64,000 nucleotides of DNA from an uncultured Candidatus Saccharibacteria bacterium (GTDB lineage Bacteria > Patescibacteriota > Saccharimonadia > Saccharimonadales > Saccharimonadaceae), in NCBI GenBank assembly GCA_948851665.1, contig CAQOWG010000005.1:1-64000 (forward strand), given 5' to 3'. This document shows positions 7,039 through 13,801 of this stretch, piece by piece. Within the stretch, counting starts at the first letter, position 1. Each line of letters begins with the position of its first letter. The position numbers were made by a program, and so were the translations under genes. The notes beneath the pieces were generated by a model that did no database searches, was not told where the DNA came from, and saw only the letters and a list, made by a program, of their open reading frames with translations.

Positions 7039-7423
7039 TATAAAAATATTGACTAGCGAAGGCGCCGTAGTTCTACTGCTGCTAGTTTGCGTCATGCTGA
7101 AAGAATGTCTATTGTCTACTTTAGACGTCCCAATCATCACATGGCAAAGCATTGTGGAAACCAGTCAAAACTGTTTTGATTTGAATAATGCGCTAGTAAT
7201 TGCTTTTATAATATCCCTTATATTGGACGGATCTTTTCAATATAAGGGACGCAAGCTTCCGCTAATCGCGAAGCATGCCGTATACTTAGTAGCTTTTAAT
7301 TCTATCATTCTCCTCTTGAGCCCCATACTGAACAACTACTCAATAGTTATAGCCTTCCCGGCATTATGTGGTAATGCACAAAAAGTATGGGACCTAGCCA
7401 AACACATATTAAAAACAGTTTAA
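7028..7423 (+). CDS. Small polytopic membrane protein, partner of the 6181 gene
   Basis: A 131-residue protein with about four hydrophobic segments: EGAVVLLLLVCVMLK (11-25), ALVIAFIISLILDG (55-68), AVYLVAFNSIILLLSPIL (83-100) and a weaker one near 104-118. No family recognised. It overlaps the upstream gene by 11 bases. A soluble protein joined to a short multi-helix membrane protein is the arrangement seen in several two-gene anti-phage systems in which the membrane partner is the effector. Here that is inference only. Confidence 0.65.
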   Translation: MKTNIKILTSEGAVVLLLLVCVMLKECLLSTLDVPIITWQSIVETSQNCFDLNNALVIAFIISLILDGSFQYKGRKLPLIAKHAVYLVAFNSIILLLSPILNNYSIVIAFPALCGNAQKVWDLAKHILKTV

Positions 7424-7541
7424 TTACTTTTCAAAAAAGAGTAATTAGGCGTTTTTATAATATTTCATTTGAAGCATGAGTCTAAATTTTAACTATTTCC
7501 CTCTAGAAACTTTGTTAAAGCCTGCCGGACTGTGCCCTGCC

Positions 7542-7590
7542 AAGGTCTTGGTATGACACTTTCAAGTGTGATGCTAAGACCTTGTTTTTA
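7542..7590 (+). terminator. Large intrinsic terminator in the 7424-7683 gap
   Basis: An outer stem (AAGGTCTT with AAGACCTT) encloses an inner stem (ACACTT with AAGTGT) and is followed by GTTTTT. It lies 120 bases after the membrane-protein stop. A TATAAT-like box near 7456 could start a short transcript of about 120 bases ending here, so this gap may encode a small RNA. No open frame is convincing between 7424 and 7683. Confidence 0.75.
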
Positions 7591-7646
7591 TGCGTAACAA
7601 ATGGGAAGTTCTCTATCGCCTCCTCCAAAGCCTCCGCAAAAAATGT

Positions 7647-7652
7647 TATAAT
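7647..7652 (+). promoter_or_regulatory. -10 element for the gene at 7684
   Basis: TGTTATAAT with TATAAT at 7647-7652, followed by a 31-base leader containing TAGGAG before the ATG at 7684. Confidence 0.6.
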
Positions 7653-7683
7653 TAGATAAAGATTCTAATAGGAGAAATGTTTA

Positions 7684-8256
7684 ATGTTAGCTGAAAAAGA
7701 AACCCAGAAGCATAGGGAGATAAAAAACGGGCTACTCAATATTTTGGATTTGGGATATTTAATCGGAATTATCACCTGCTTTATTTGTAATTTAGCCATA
7801 GACCACAAACTGTCTTGGTCTTTAATAGTTTTAGTGGGAGTTTTTATGGCTTTTACTATCACGAGCTTGCCGTTTTACCTGAAAGATAATAAATACAAAC
7901 TTTGTAAAATCTCTGCGGCTATGACACCTTTGGTCTATTTGTTACTATTCACTATAAATTATATTTATGGCGGGGGCTGGCTATTGGGAAGTTTTCTAAT
8001 TGCATCATTTGCCTTAATCTTTTGGTGGATCTGTGTTCTCGTATGTACTTTTACTAAAATTGCCCTGAATTATAAAATTGCCTTTTGCCTATTGATGCTA
8101 GCAGTTGTCACAATACCGATGAACCCATTTTGTGCAAAAGTACTAAATATCTCTGACAATGAAAGTAATATACCTAATATAGCTTGTGCCACCGTTATAT
8201 TAGTAGTTGCTTCTTATTTAACGCTAAAACAACTTTTTAATAAAAAATTATCCTAA
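7684..8256 (+). CDS. Polytopic membrane protein, unknown
   Basis: A 190-residue protein with a short charged N-terminus (EKETQKHREIKNG) followed by about six hydrophobic segments, including LIGIITCFICNLAI, WSLIVLVGVFMAFTI, MTPLVYLLLFTINYIYGG and IASFALIFWWICVLVCTF. It resembles small integral membrane proteins of Firmicutes by composition only, and no family motif was recognised. The ATG at 7684 is supported by TAGGAG about nine bases upstream and its own -10 element. Its base composition is AT-rich like the rest of this island. Confidence 0.65.
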   Translation: MLAEKETQKHREIKNGLLNILDLGYLIGIITCFICNLAIDHKLSWSLIVLVGVFMAFTITSLPFYLKDNKYKLCKISAAMTPLVYLLLFTINYIYGGGWLLGSFLIASFALIFWWICVLVCTFTKIALNYKIAFCLLMLAVVTIPMNPFCAKVLNISDNESNIPNIACATVILVVASYLTLKQLFNKKLS

Positions 8257-8355
8257 TGTGAAAGCAATGCTAAAACCTAGAAAACGAATAGGGCTAAAAG
8301 AGTTTTACTTTTAACATAGTGTAATACAAATTATGATTTGGGAGGAAGTAAAGTC

Positions 8356-8727
8356 ATGGCGAGAGTAGTAAACAATAAGGAGTTAGTGAGTACAAGGTTG
8401 GCGACCAATTATGGCGGTTGGATGTATTGTGATAAATGTAATGAGAATATAGGTTATTTGTGCTATGCGACTTATGATAGGTTGAAATTAAGTTACAGAT
8501 GCAACTGCGGGAGCCAAGGGAAAGTAATATTGGATTTTGTGGATAGCAAGATGGGGCAAGAGTGTAATGACGAATTGACCATTGTCAAAAATAGATTTTG
8601 TTGTCTTGGAGATAATAGACCTTTGATTACGATATTGGACAAAAAAGTGACTAGCTATGAGATGGAAATCACTTGTAAAGCTTGTAACAAAATATATAAA
8701 AAGAGGCGAAACGAAAGCATCTCGTGA
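8356..8727 (+). CDS. Zinc-ribbon-like small protein
   Basis: A 123-residue protein starting MARVVNNKELVSTRL. Four Cys pairs suggest two zinc-binding sites: CDKCNENIGYLC near residue 26, CNCGS near 50, FCCLG near 80 and CKACNKIYKKRR near 107. The ATG at 8356 is chosen because GGGAGGA (8340-8346) is a ribosome site nine bases before it; an upstream TTG would lie inside that site. Function is unknown; zinc-ribbon pairs of this kind are seen in nucleic-acid-binding and phage-encoded regulators. It stops 13 bases before cassette B, which is in a different frame. Confidence 0.62.
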   Translation: MARVVNNKELVSTRLATNYGGWMYCDKCNENIGYLCYATYDRLKLSYRCNCGSQGKVILDFVDSKMGQECNDELTIVKNRFCCLGDNRPLITILDKKVTSYEMEITCKACNKIYKKRRNESIS

Positions 8728-8740
8728 TTATCTATTGGGT

Positions 8741-8974
8741 GCCAGCACCCTCAACTACAACCGTATTAATGAATGGCCTCTCCAGTTCCTGCGTACTGGC
8801 GAGTACAACCGTTCCTACGGCTACCTCGGCGGGCGTACGACGAATGGCAACTGGTGGTCCGCTACGGCTGGCTCAGCTACCGGCGGGCGCCTCCTGAGTA
8901 CATGGACCGGTAATGTCTACGCCCAGAATATCACTTTCCGTGGCCGCGGTTTTGCTCTGCGCTGCGTAGCGTAG
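8741..8974 (+). repeat. Hypervariable lectin-fold cassette, copy B (orphan)
   Basis: 78 codons aligned to copies A and C without gaps. The first ten bases (GCCAGCACCC) and codons 6-20 are identical in all copies. Variable codons begin at codon 21 and run to codon 69, and the copy ends GFALRCVA then TAG at 8972-8974. A hairpin terminator follows at once (8977). The in-frame sequence is open upstream only because it overlaps the zinc-ribbon gene in another frame, and there is no ribosome site or start at its boundary. This suggests a 3-prime gene segment with its terminator, detached from any coding start. It keeps most of the putative template AAC/AAT codons (positions 5, 23, 35, 37, 58 and 63). 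Confidence 0.8.
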
Positions 8975-8976
8975 GG

Positions 8977-8998
8977 CTCTAGCTTGCGCTAGAGTTTG
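8977..8998 (+). terminator. Terminator attached to cassette B
   Basis: CTCTAGC-TTGC-GCTAGAG, a 7-bp perfect stem with a four-base loop, followed by TTTGGTT. It starts two bases after the cassette stop. Confidence 0.7.
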
Positions 8999-9010
8999 GT
9001 TGGATTGACA

Positions 9011-9039
9011 TTGACCCTCGAACTCTAATTTGATATACT
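9011..9039 (+). promoter_or_regulatory. Promoter of the GH57 gene
   Basis: TTGACC at 9011-9016, a 17-base spacer and TATACT at 9034-9039. It leaves a leader of about 17 bases with AGAGAGG before the ATG at 9063. Confidence 0.75.
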
Positions 9040-9062
9040 TAAGGTAACTAGAGAGGTATTTA

Positions 9063-10856
9063 ATGCGAGCAATACAGCTATTTTTCCGATTACACCGTGC
9101 TTATGATTTAAAGCCGATTGATGAGATTGATACGGAAATTTTTGGGATTGAAGCGGAGTTTCGGGAGACGAATCGGATTGAATATCAGCCGTTGTTTGCG
9201 ATTTTGGAGCGCAACACGCAAAAATATCCAAAATTGCATCTCTCGATAGGTGTTTCGGGTTTATGGCTGGAACAGGCGGAAAAATGGGATCCGGAATTGA
9301 TTCGAAGACTTCGCAAATTGGTGAATCTAGGCAATGTTGAACTAGTGGCTTGCCCGTATGATTATTCGTTGAGTTCTTTCTATGACGAGGCGGAATTTGA
9401 GTCGCAGATGGAGGCCGAGCGGAAGATTTTTTCGCGAATCTTTGGGGTGGAACCAGAAGTATTGGCAATGCCAGAATTGATTTATCATGATAAAATTGCG
9501 GCTTATGCCGAAAAAGCAAAGTTTAAGGGGGTGCTTGCGGGTTCGATGGAGAAGATATTGGATTATCGAAGCACCAACCAGGTTTTTGAAGTAAAAGATT
9601 GTCCAAATTTGCGAGTAATTGCGGAAAATACCAAGTTTTCGCAGGCGATTTTGCAGGCTGAGCGTCTGATTATGGTTGAGGAGGTGAGATCTGAAACAGA
9701 GTTTGTGGAGCCAAAGCCAGGCGAGATAGTAACGGAAACTATGCGTGCTGGTCGCCGTAAGGCAACAGCGGCGGAATTTGTGCGCGGAATGGCCAAAACA
9801 ACTACGGCGTCTGTGTCTACATCTCCAAGCATAAAAATCACTGAGAAACCAAGTGGACGTTACATCTTCTCGGCGCGTAAGTGTCAAAAGGAGTTGGAGC
9901 TTGAGGCTCTCAGGGGTAATTTATTAAACATCTGTCTAGATACTTCAATTTTTCGTAAATATCGAGATGTAGGAGTGGTGCGTTTCTTTGACGAGCTAAT
10001 TCAGAGTTGGCAAAAAGATCCGAATAATAAGTTTTTGAATGCGTCGGAGATGATTATAGCTATGCAGCCACGCGTACAAGTTAGCGTAAAGACTTCTGTA
10101 AGCATTCGATCAGAGCGGGCAAAAGTGGGAGTAGATGGCTTGGTGCTCGGTAAGGATATTCACTATCGACCGCCAGAGTGGTTGAGTTCGGCGCAACAGA
10201 TTGAACTGCAAAAGTCGCTTTATGCTCTTAGGGATGAAGTTTTACGCACGAAGGACAAGAAACTTTATGAAGACTTTGCGCGGTTGACAGCATTGGATTA
10301 TTTGCTGGATCTGAGTGAAGAAAAGGTGCAGCATTTTGAAGCAGTACAGAAGATTTTGCGTGACCGGGTCCTGCAAAAATTACCAAAACCACCAAAGCTT
10401 ACAGCACAAGCAGATGGTAAAGTTACGACGCCAGAGACGGAGGATTTTTCGATTAAAGTAAAGCGCGTGCCAAAGTCCGAGCGCAAGCAAACTGTGACGG
10501 TGGCGGATGCGATTGCGGCTAATGCGGCGACCGAACAGGCTATCTTGAATGACGAGGCCGAAGATGCGGTACCAGAGTGGGATGATTTGGTCTGGAATAC
10601 GACGGACTGGGCATCGGTTTTTCCAGATGGGGAGGAAGAGGGTGAGTCGGGGTTTGAGGAAGAGGCCGGAAAAGATGCTGAGACGAGAGCGGCAGAGCAG
10701 ATTCTAGCTGAGCGGATGTCGCGTCAGCTGTCGGAAATGGAAGACAATGTCGATGATATGACAGAGGCTGAGCTGGTGGGTGACGCAAATGAGGAAGCTG
10801 AGAATATTCAGAAACCCCAAAAGCGCAAGAAGAGCCGTAAATTGGTTATTGAGTAA
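9063..10856 (+). CDS. GH57-family glycoside hydrolase (alpha-amylase-like)
   Basis: A 597-residue cytoplasmic protein. The N-terminal half follows the family 57 pattern: LFFRLHRAYDL at the start (the HQPYR-like motif 1), LHLSIGVSGLWLEQAEKWDPEL (in two pieces, near residues 59-80), GNVELVACPYDYSLSSFY near 96-113 and the catalytic-strand region PELIYHDKIAAYAEK near 138-152, where the Glu is the expected nucleophile. Family members cleave or rearrange alpha-1,4-glucans. A poorly conserved basic insert lies near 225-265. The C-terminal ~130 residues are highly acidic and end in a Lys/Arg tail, unlike canonical members. A single-gene transcript with its own promoter and a strong terminator. Confidence 0.82.
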   Translation: MRAIQLFFRLHRAYDLKPIDEIDTEIFGIEAEFRETNRIEYQPLFAILERNTQKYPKLHLSIGVSGLWLEQAEKWDPELIRRLRKLVNLGNVELVACPYDYSLSSFYDEAEFESQMEAERKIFSRIFGVEPEVLAMPELIYHDKIAAYAEKAKFKGVLAGSMEKILDYRSTNQVFEVKDCPNLRVIAENTKFSQAILQAERLIMVEEVRSETEFVEPKPGEIVTETMRAGRRKATAAEFVRGMAKTTTASVSTSPSIKITEKPSGRYIFSARKCQKELELEALRGNLLNICLDTSIFRKYRDVGVVRFFDELIQSWQKDPNNKFLNASEMIIAMQPRVQVSVKTSVSIRSERAKVGVDGLVLGKDIHYRPPEWLSSAQQIELQKSLYALRDEVLRTKDKKLYEDFARLTALDYLLDLSEEKVQHFEAVQKILRDRVLQKLPKPPKLTAQADGKVTTPETEDFSIKVKRVPKSERKQTVTVADAIAANAATEQAILNDEAEDAVPEWDDLVWNTTDWASVFPDGEEEGESGFEEEAGKDAETRAAEQILAERMSRQLSEMEDNVDDMTEAELVGDANEEAENIQKPQKRKKSRKLVIE

Positions 10857-10880
10857 TTTGCCAACATTTCGGCACACGAG

Positions 10881-10911
10881 AAAAGGTGTTGTAGTTTTTA
10901 CAACACCTTTT
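10881..10911. terminator. Bidirectional terminator between the GH57 gene and rpmG
   Basis: A perfect 13-bp stem (AAAAGGTGTTGTA with TACAACACCTTTT) and a five-base loop. T runs on both sides serve both convergent genes. Confidence 0.9.
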
Positions 10912-10929
10912 CGTTCCCTCGTGGCGATT

Positions 10930-11139
10930 TTAGCGCTTCTTCTCTTTGACTTCGTTGCGACCGAGATTCTTTTTGGTCTCGGTGAAGACGACGTGCTTCC
11001 GAAGAACTGGATCATACTTCCGAAGGCTCAACTTATCGGGAGTATTCATGGTGTTCTTCTTGGTGTAGTAAGCACGAATGCCGGACTCCTCAGAAACCAA
11101 GCCGACGAGCTTGCGTTTAGTGTTATTCTTCTTTGCCAT
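10930..11139 (-). CDS. rpmG: Large-subunit ribosomal protein bL33
   Basis: A 69-residue basic protein with the bL33 signature: KLVGLVSEESGIRAYYTKKN, then NTPDKLSLRKYDPVLRKHV. The zinc-binding Cys pairs found in some bL33 are absent, so this is the zinc-free form. The C-terminal extension (ETKKNLGRNEVKEKKR) is a little longer than usual. Transcribed toward the GH57 gene and ended by the shared terminator at 10881. Confidence 0.95.
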   Translation of the reverse strand: MAKKNNTKRKLVGLVSEESGIRAYYTKKNTMNTPDKLSLRKYDPVLRKHVVFTETKKNLGRNEVKEKKR

Positions 11140-11184
11140 AATAGTTAGTATTTTATCACAAAAGTTTAGAGATGTAAATGATTT

Positions 11185-11757
11185 TTAGAGATTTCGGAGG
11201 ATTTCTTGTGCTAAACGTGCAAGAACTGCGGAGCGATTTTGGCTCGTATCGATGTAGCGAATTCCAGTGGTGGCGCATTCGGCGCGATAAATTTGGTTTT
11301 GTTTGGCGAAAAGAGCGGTTTTGATGCGGAGATCGGAATCGCTAAGCTCGGAGCTCCAATCAGTTGCAGTATCATTTTTACGGATGAGCTGAAAAATTCC
11401 TTCGGAGTCTAAGTCACCATGGCCAAGAAAAACGATTACTGGTTCATGCGTGAGTACTGCTGCTTGATTTGTGAGAAATTGGGGCGAGATAGTTCCGCCG
11501 TCTAGGATGAGGTCTTGCGCGTTCTGGTCTTGTTGTAATTGCTCGTTGAAGAGACCAAGTAATAAATTGGCATAGTGGGAGTTCTTTTCATAATGCAATA
11601 GTTCTTGCGGGTATCTAGGGGGGAGCTGTTTCATGATGGCAGCGCGTAAAGCGTCGGCGTGAAGCAGGTTGTAGGTGGGTAATTCCGCACGTAATAAGCG
11701 TGCCAAGGTAGTTTTTCCAGTGCGACCGGGGCCGAGGATGAGAATTGGTTTAGACAT
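11185..11757 (-). CDS. P-loop kinase-like protein
   Basis: A 190-residue protein starting MSKPILILGPGRTGKTTLA, with Walker A GPGRTGKTT at residues 8-16. An acidic strand DLILDGGTIS lies near 85-94 and VIVFLGHGDLD near 108-118. The form is that of small nucleotide or metabolite kinases; the substrate is unknown. The start at ATG 11757 is preferred over a longer frame because the small upstream gene ends at 11750 and overlaps it by eight bases. It is the last gene of a three-gene unit after the zinc exporter and a 51-residue membrane peptide. Confidence 0.72.
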   Translation of the reverse strand: MSKPILILGPGRTGKTTLARLLRAELPTYNLLHADALRAAIMKQLPPRYPQELLHYEKNSHYANLLLGLFNEQLQQDQNAQDLILDGGTISPQFLTNQAAVLTHEPVIVFLGHGDLDSEGIFQLIRKNDTATDWSSELSDSDLRIKTALFAKQNQIYRAECATTGIRYIDTSQNRSAVLARLAQEILRNL

Positions 11758-11905
11758 GTGGATTTCCCTTTTTATTCTTCTTGCTACGGGGCGATTCCCA
11801 GACGTAGCTGACAAAGATGAAGCTGGCAGAAATAAGGAAAGTGGTGGCTTTAATGAAGCCAACTAAAAATCGGGTACTGTGACGGCGGCGGCAGATCTGT
11901 GACAT
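11750..11905 (-). CDS. 51-residue single-helix membrane peptide, coupled to the zinc exporter
   Basis: A short frame starting MSQICRRRHSTRFLVGF. It has a basic N-terminus, one hydrophobic segment (FLVGFIKATTFLISASFIF, about residues 13-31) and a basic tail (SPRSKKNKKGNPHV). Its ATG overlaps the TAA of the cation exporter (TAATG at 11903-11907), and its stop overlaps the start of the kinase-like gene by eight bases. This perfect head-to-tail fit is good evidence that it is translated. The positive-inside rule does not settle orientation because both ends are basic. Function unknown; an accessory subunit of the exporter is one possibility. Confidence 0.6.
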   Translation of the reverse strand: MSQICRRRHSTRFLVGFIKATTFLISASFIFVSYVWESPRSKKNKKGNPHV

Positions 11906-12792
11906 TAGTGATGGTGATGGGGTCTTACAGTTGCAGTGGCGGATTTACAATTAGTGTCGTGACAATGTTCGGCCGGTGCTTCAAGTTCAATTGTGACATG
12001 CTGGATACCATGTTCAGCCATTTCGGTGCGAATAGCGGTTTTGAGCTCTTCTGTTTTCTTGCTGGATGTTACGATGTGCAAAGTGGCGTAATTATTTATG
12101 CCGTCCATACTCCAAAGGTGGAGGTGGTGTAAACTTTCGACGTCAGGAAGAGCGCGCAAATGGGATTTGAGATCCTTGACAGAGACGCCACGAGGGGTTT
12201 TTTCAAGGAAAAGGTCAAGAATTTCGCCAAAGTTGCGTAGCGAGCTAAAAAGAATAAATCCAGCGACGGCTATAGACATGGCGGGATCAATGATAGATAA
12301 ATCGGTAATCTTGATGGCAATCGATCCTATTAAGACGACCACCCAGCCGAGAACATCTTCGAGCATATGAAGGCTGACAGAACGCTGGTTGAGATTCTTG
12401 CCGCCATGCGTAATATACACAGCAGCAGAATTGATGATGACGCCGATAATGGCGAGGATAATCATTCCGTCGTGATTGACTTCAGTCGGCTCGAAGAGGC
12501 GAGTAACTGCGCCGATAATAATGAAGACTGAACCGAGAATCAGAATAATCGTAGTAATGAGGGCGCCAAGTATAGAATAGCGTGCATAACCATAGGTATA
12601 GGTGGAATTGGGGCGTTTTTTAGATTTTTTTTCAAGCAGGTAGGCTATACCGATGCTGATAGCATCCCCAAAATCATGAATTGCGTCAGAGAGAATCGCG
12701 AAGCTGCCAGTAAAAATTCCACCAAAAAATTCAAATACAGTAAAAAAGAGATTCAAGATAAAAGCAAATAAAATATTTCGAGCAGATTTCAT
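11905..12792 (-). CDS. Cation diffusion facilitator (zinc/cadmium exporter)
   Basis: A 295-residue CDF transporter with six predicted helices. The metal-site motifs are SDAIHDFGDA in helix 2 (about residues 35-44) and HMLEDVLGW in helix 5 (about 143-151). The cytoplasmic domain includes the HLHLWSMDG block of CzcD/ZitB proteins. The tail is metal-ligand rich (EHCHDTNC, then HHHH at the very end), consistent with zinc or cadmium. Members exchange metal for protons at the membrane. The start ATG at 12792 lies 16 bases from the 3-prime end of tRNA-Thr. It leads an operon with the 51-residue peptide and a P-loop protein. Confidence 0.92.
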   Translation of the reverse strand: MKSARNILFAFILNLFFTVFEFFGGIFTGSFAILSDAIHDFGDAISIGIAYLLEKKSKKRPNSTYTYGYARYSILGALITTIILILGSVFIIIGAVTRLFEPTEVNHDGMIILAIIGVIINSAAVYITHGGKNLNQRSVSLHMLEDVLGWVVVLIGSIAIKITDLSIIDPAMSIAVAGFILFSSLRNFGEILDLFLEKTPRGVSVKDLKSHLRALPDVESLHHLHLWSMDGINNYATLHIVTSSKKTEELKTAIRTEMAEHGIQHVTIELEAPAEHCHDTNCKSATATVRPHHHH

Positions 12793-12807
12793 ATAATTAA
12801 CACAAAT

Positions 12808-12883
12808 TGGAGCCGTGTGTCGGCTCTGCCCCGACGACCTGCCGCTTACAAGGCGGCTGCTCTACTAACTGAGCTAACACGGC
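12808..12883 (-). tRNA. tRNA-Thr (anticodon TGT) with an unusual T-loop
   Basis: Acceptor GCCGTGT/ACACGGC, anticodon loop CTTGTAA, and CCA encoded at 12808-12810. All stems pair. The T-arm reads GTCGG-GGCAGAG-CCGAC: the loop lacks the normal TTC at 54-56 (GGC instead) and has G in place of A58. The D-loop AGTTAGTA has A where G18 is usual but keeps G19, so the G19-C56 contact could persist while the 18-55 contact is changed. A TGTGCTATAAT promoter lies at 12895-12905. Confidence 0.9.
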
Positions 12884-12894
12884 ATCTGCTATTT

Positions 12895-12938
12895 ATTATA
12901 GCACAAAACCTTGTCAAAATGTAAATCTTTGTTATAAT
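12895..12938. promoter_or_regulatory. Divergent tRNA promoters
   Basis: Minus strand: TGTGCTATAAT with TATAAT at 12895-12900, for tRNA-Thr. Plus strand: TTGTCA at 12911-12916, a 16-base spacer and TATAAT at 12933-12938, for tRNA-Tyr. Confidence 0.75.
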
Positions 12939-12947
12939 GGAAGTATT

Positions 12948-13032
12948 GCTGGAATCGTCTAGTGGCAATGACAAGAGACTGTAAATCTCTCGGCTTCGGC
13001 CTTCGTAGGTTCGAGTCCTACTTCCAGCACCA
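12948..13032 (+). tRNA. tRNA-Tyr (anticodon GTA)
   Basis: Acceptor GCTGGAA/TTCCAGC, anticodon loop CTGTAAA, the long class II variable arm, a standard T-loop TTCGAGT, discriminator A and encoded CCA at 13030-13032. Confidence 0.97.
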
Positions 13033-13041
13033 GTATGAAGG

Positions 13042-13066
13042 AACAGCCCCTAAAGGGCTGTTTTTT
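13042..13066 (+). terminator. Terminator of tRNA-Tyr
   Basis: AACAGCCC and GGGCTGTT stem with a five-base loop and a T run, ten bases after the tRNA. Confidence 0.9.
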
Positions 13067-13119
13067 CTAAAAAATGAATTTCTGACCGCATTCATTATTG
13101 AAACTGATGCGGTGAATAA

Positions 13120-13791
13120 CTAAATACGTCGAGTGGTGGTAGCTGGGCGCTTAGTGCGACGATTAGTGTTGCGAGTCGCTTCGGCGATTTGTTGCTCGAT
13201 GCGAGCGGTAGTGTCAGCGAGGGCGGCAGCATCGCCAGTCGATTCATGAATGGCGAGAATGAGGCGCAGGGTATTGGCGCTATGGTCAAGGTCATAGGCG
13301 CGTTCCAGCGCTTCGACTGCGGCTTTGGATTGTCCAAGCCGTTCGTAGGCTTTGGCGAGGGCAATATAACGGGCGGCGACATCGTTCTCTAATTCAATTG
13401 CTTGCTCGAAAGCCATGGCAGCTTTTTCGTAGGAGCCAGTTTCGAGATAGATCAAGCCAACGTTATGTAGTGAAGAAGGATTATTATCGAGCGACTGGGC
13501 AATTTCAAAACACTCAATTGCCTCGTCGAATTTTTGCTCTTTAGCATAAAGAATGCCAAGACGGTTGTAGGCGGCAGCGTTTTTTTCGTCGAATTTAAGA
13601 ATAGTAAGGAGGGCTTTTTCAGCGCGGAGTGGTTTGTGGTCGCGCATAGAAGTCTGAGCGGCGCTCCAAAGGCGCTTCATCTGTACGTCATAGCGGGCGG
13701 TGTGCTCGACTTCGGCTGGTTTGCGTTTGAGAACTGGATACAAAAAGACAATCGAAAATGCAAGAATAACGATCAAGGCAATACCGGTCAT
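13120..13791 (-). CDS. Membrane-anchored TPR protein
   Basis: A 223-residue protein. One N-terminal helix (IALIVILAFSIVFLYPV, residues 3-19) anchors it, and about four TPR repeats follow from residue 50. Typical repeat positions are visible in AAYNRLGILYAKEQKFDEAI, SLHNVGLIYLETGSYEKAAM and ARYIALAKAYERLGQSKAAV. The tail is basic (RNTNRRTKRPATTTRRI). It probably scaffolds a protein complex, but the partner is unknown. TGCTAAAAT lies seven bases before the ATG at 13791, so the mRNA is likely leaderless. Confidence 0.8.
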   Translation of the reverse strand: MTGIALIVILAFSIVFLYPVLKRKPAEVEHTARYDVQMKRLWSAAQTSMRDHKPLRAEKALLTILKFDEKNAAAYNRLGILYAKEQKFDEAIECFEIAQSLDNNPSSLHNVGLIYLETGSYEKAAMAFEQAIELENDVAARYIALAKAYERLGQSKAAVEALERAYDLDHSANTLRLILAIHESTGDAAALADTTARIEQQIAEATRNTNRRTKRPATTTRRI

Positions 13792-13801
13792 ACTATATAT
13801 T

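Noticed and set aside
8657..8974. A 105-codon frame joining the zinc-ribbon region to cassette B
   Set aside because: Its ATG lies inside the zinc-ribbon gene in another frame without a ribosome site. The overlap is best seen as chance openness.
3692..8998. Integrated element with flanking attachment repeats at tRNA-Trp
   Set aside because: I looked for a second copy of the tRNA 3-prime end (TTACCGCCCCTGCCA) up to about 9000 and found none, and there is no integrase. The region is called an accessory island only.
11758..11862. Longer N-terminus for the kinase-like protein at 11185
   Set aside because: The extension is low-complexity and lies in the region fully explained by the coupled 51-residue gene in another frame.
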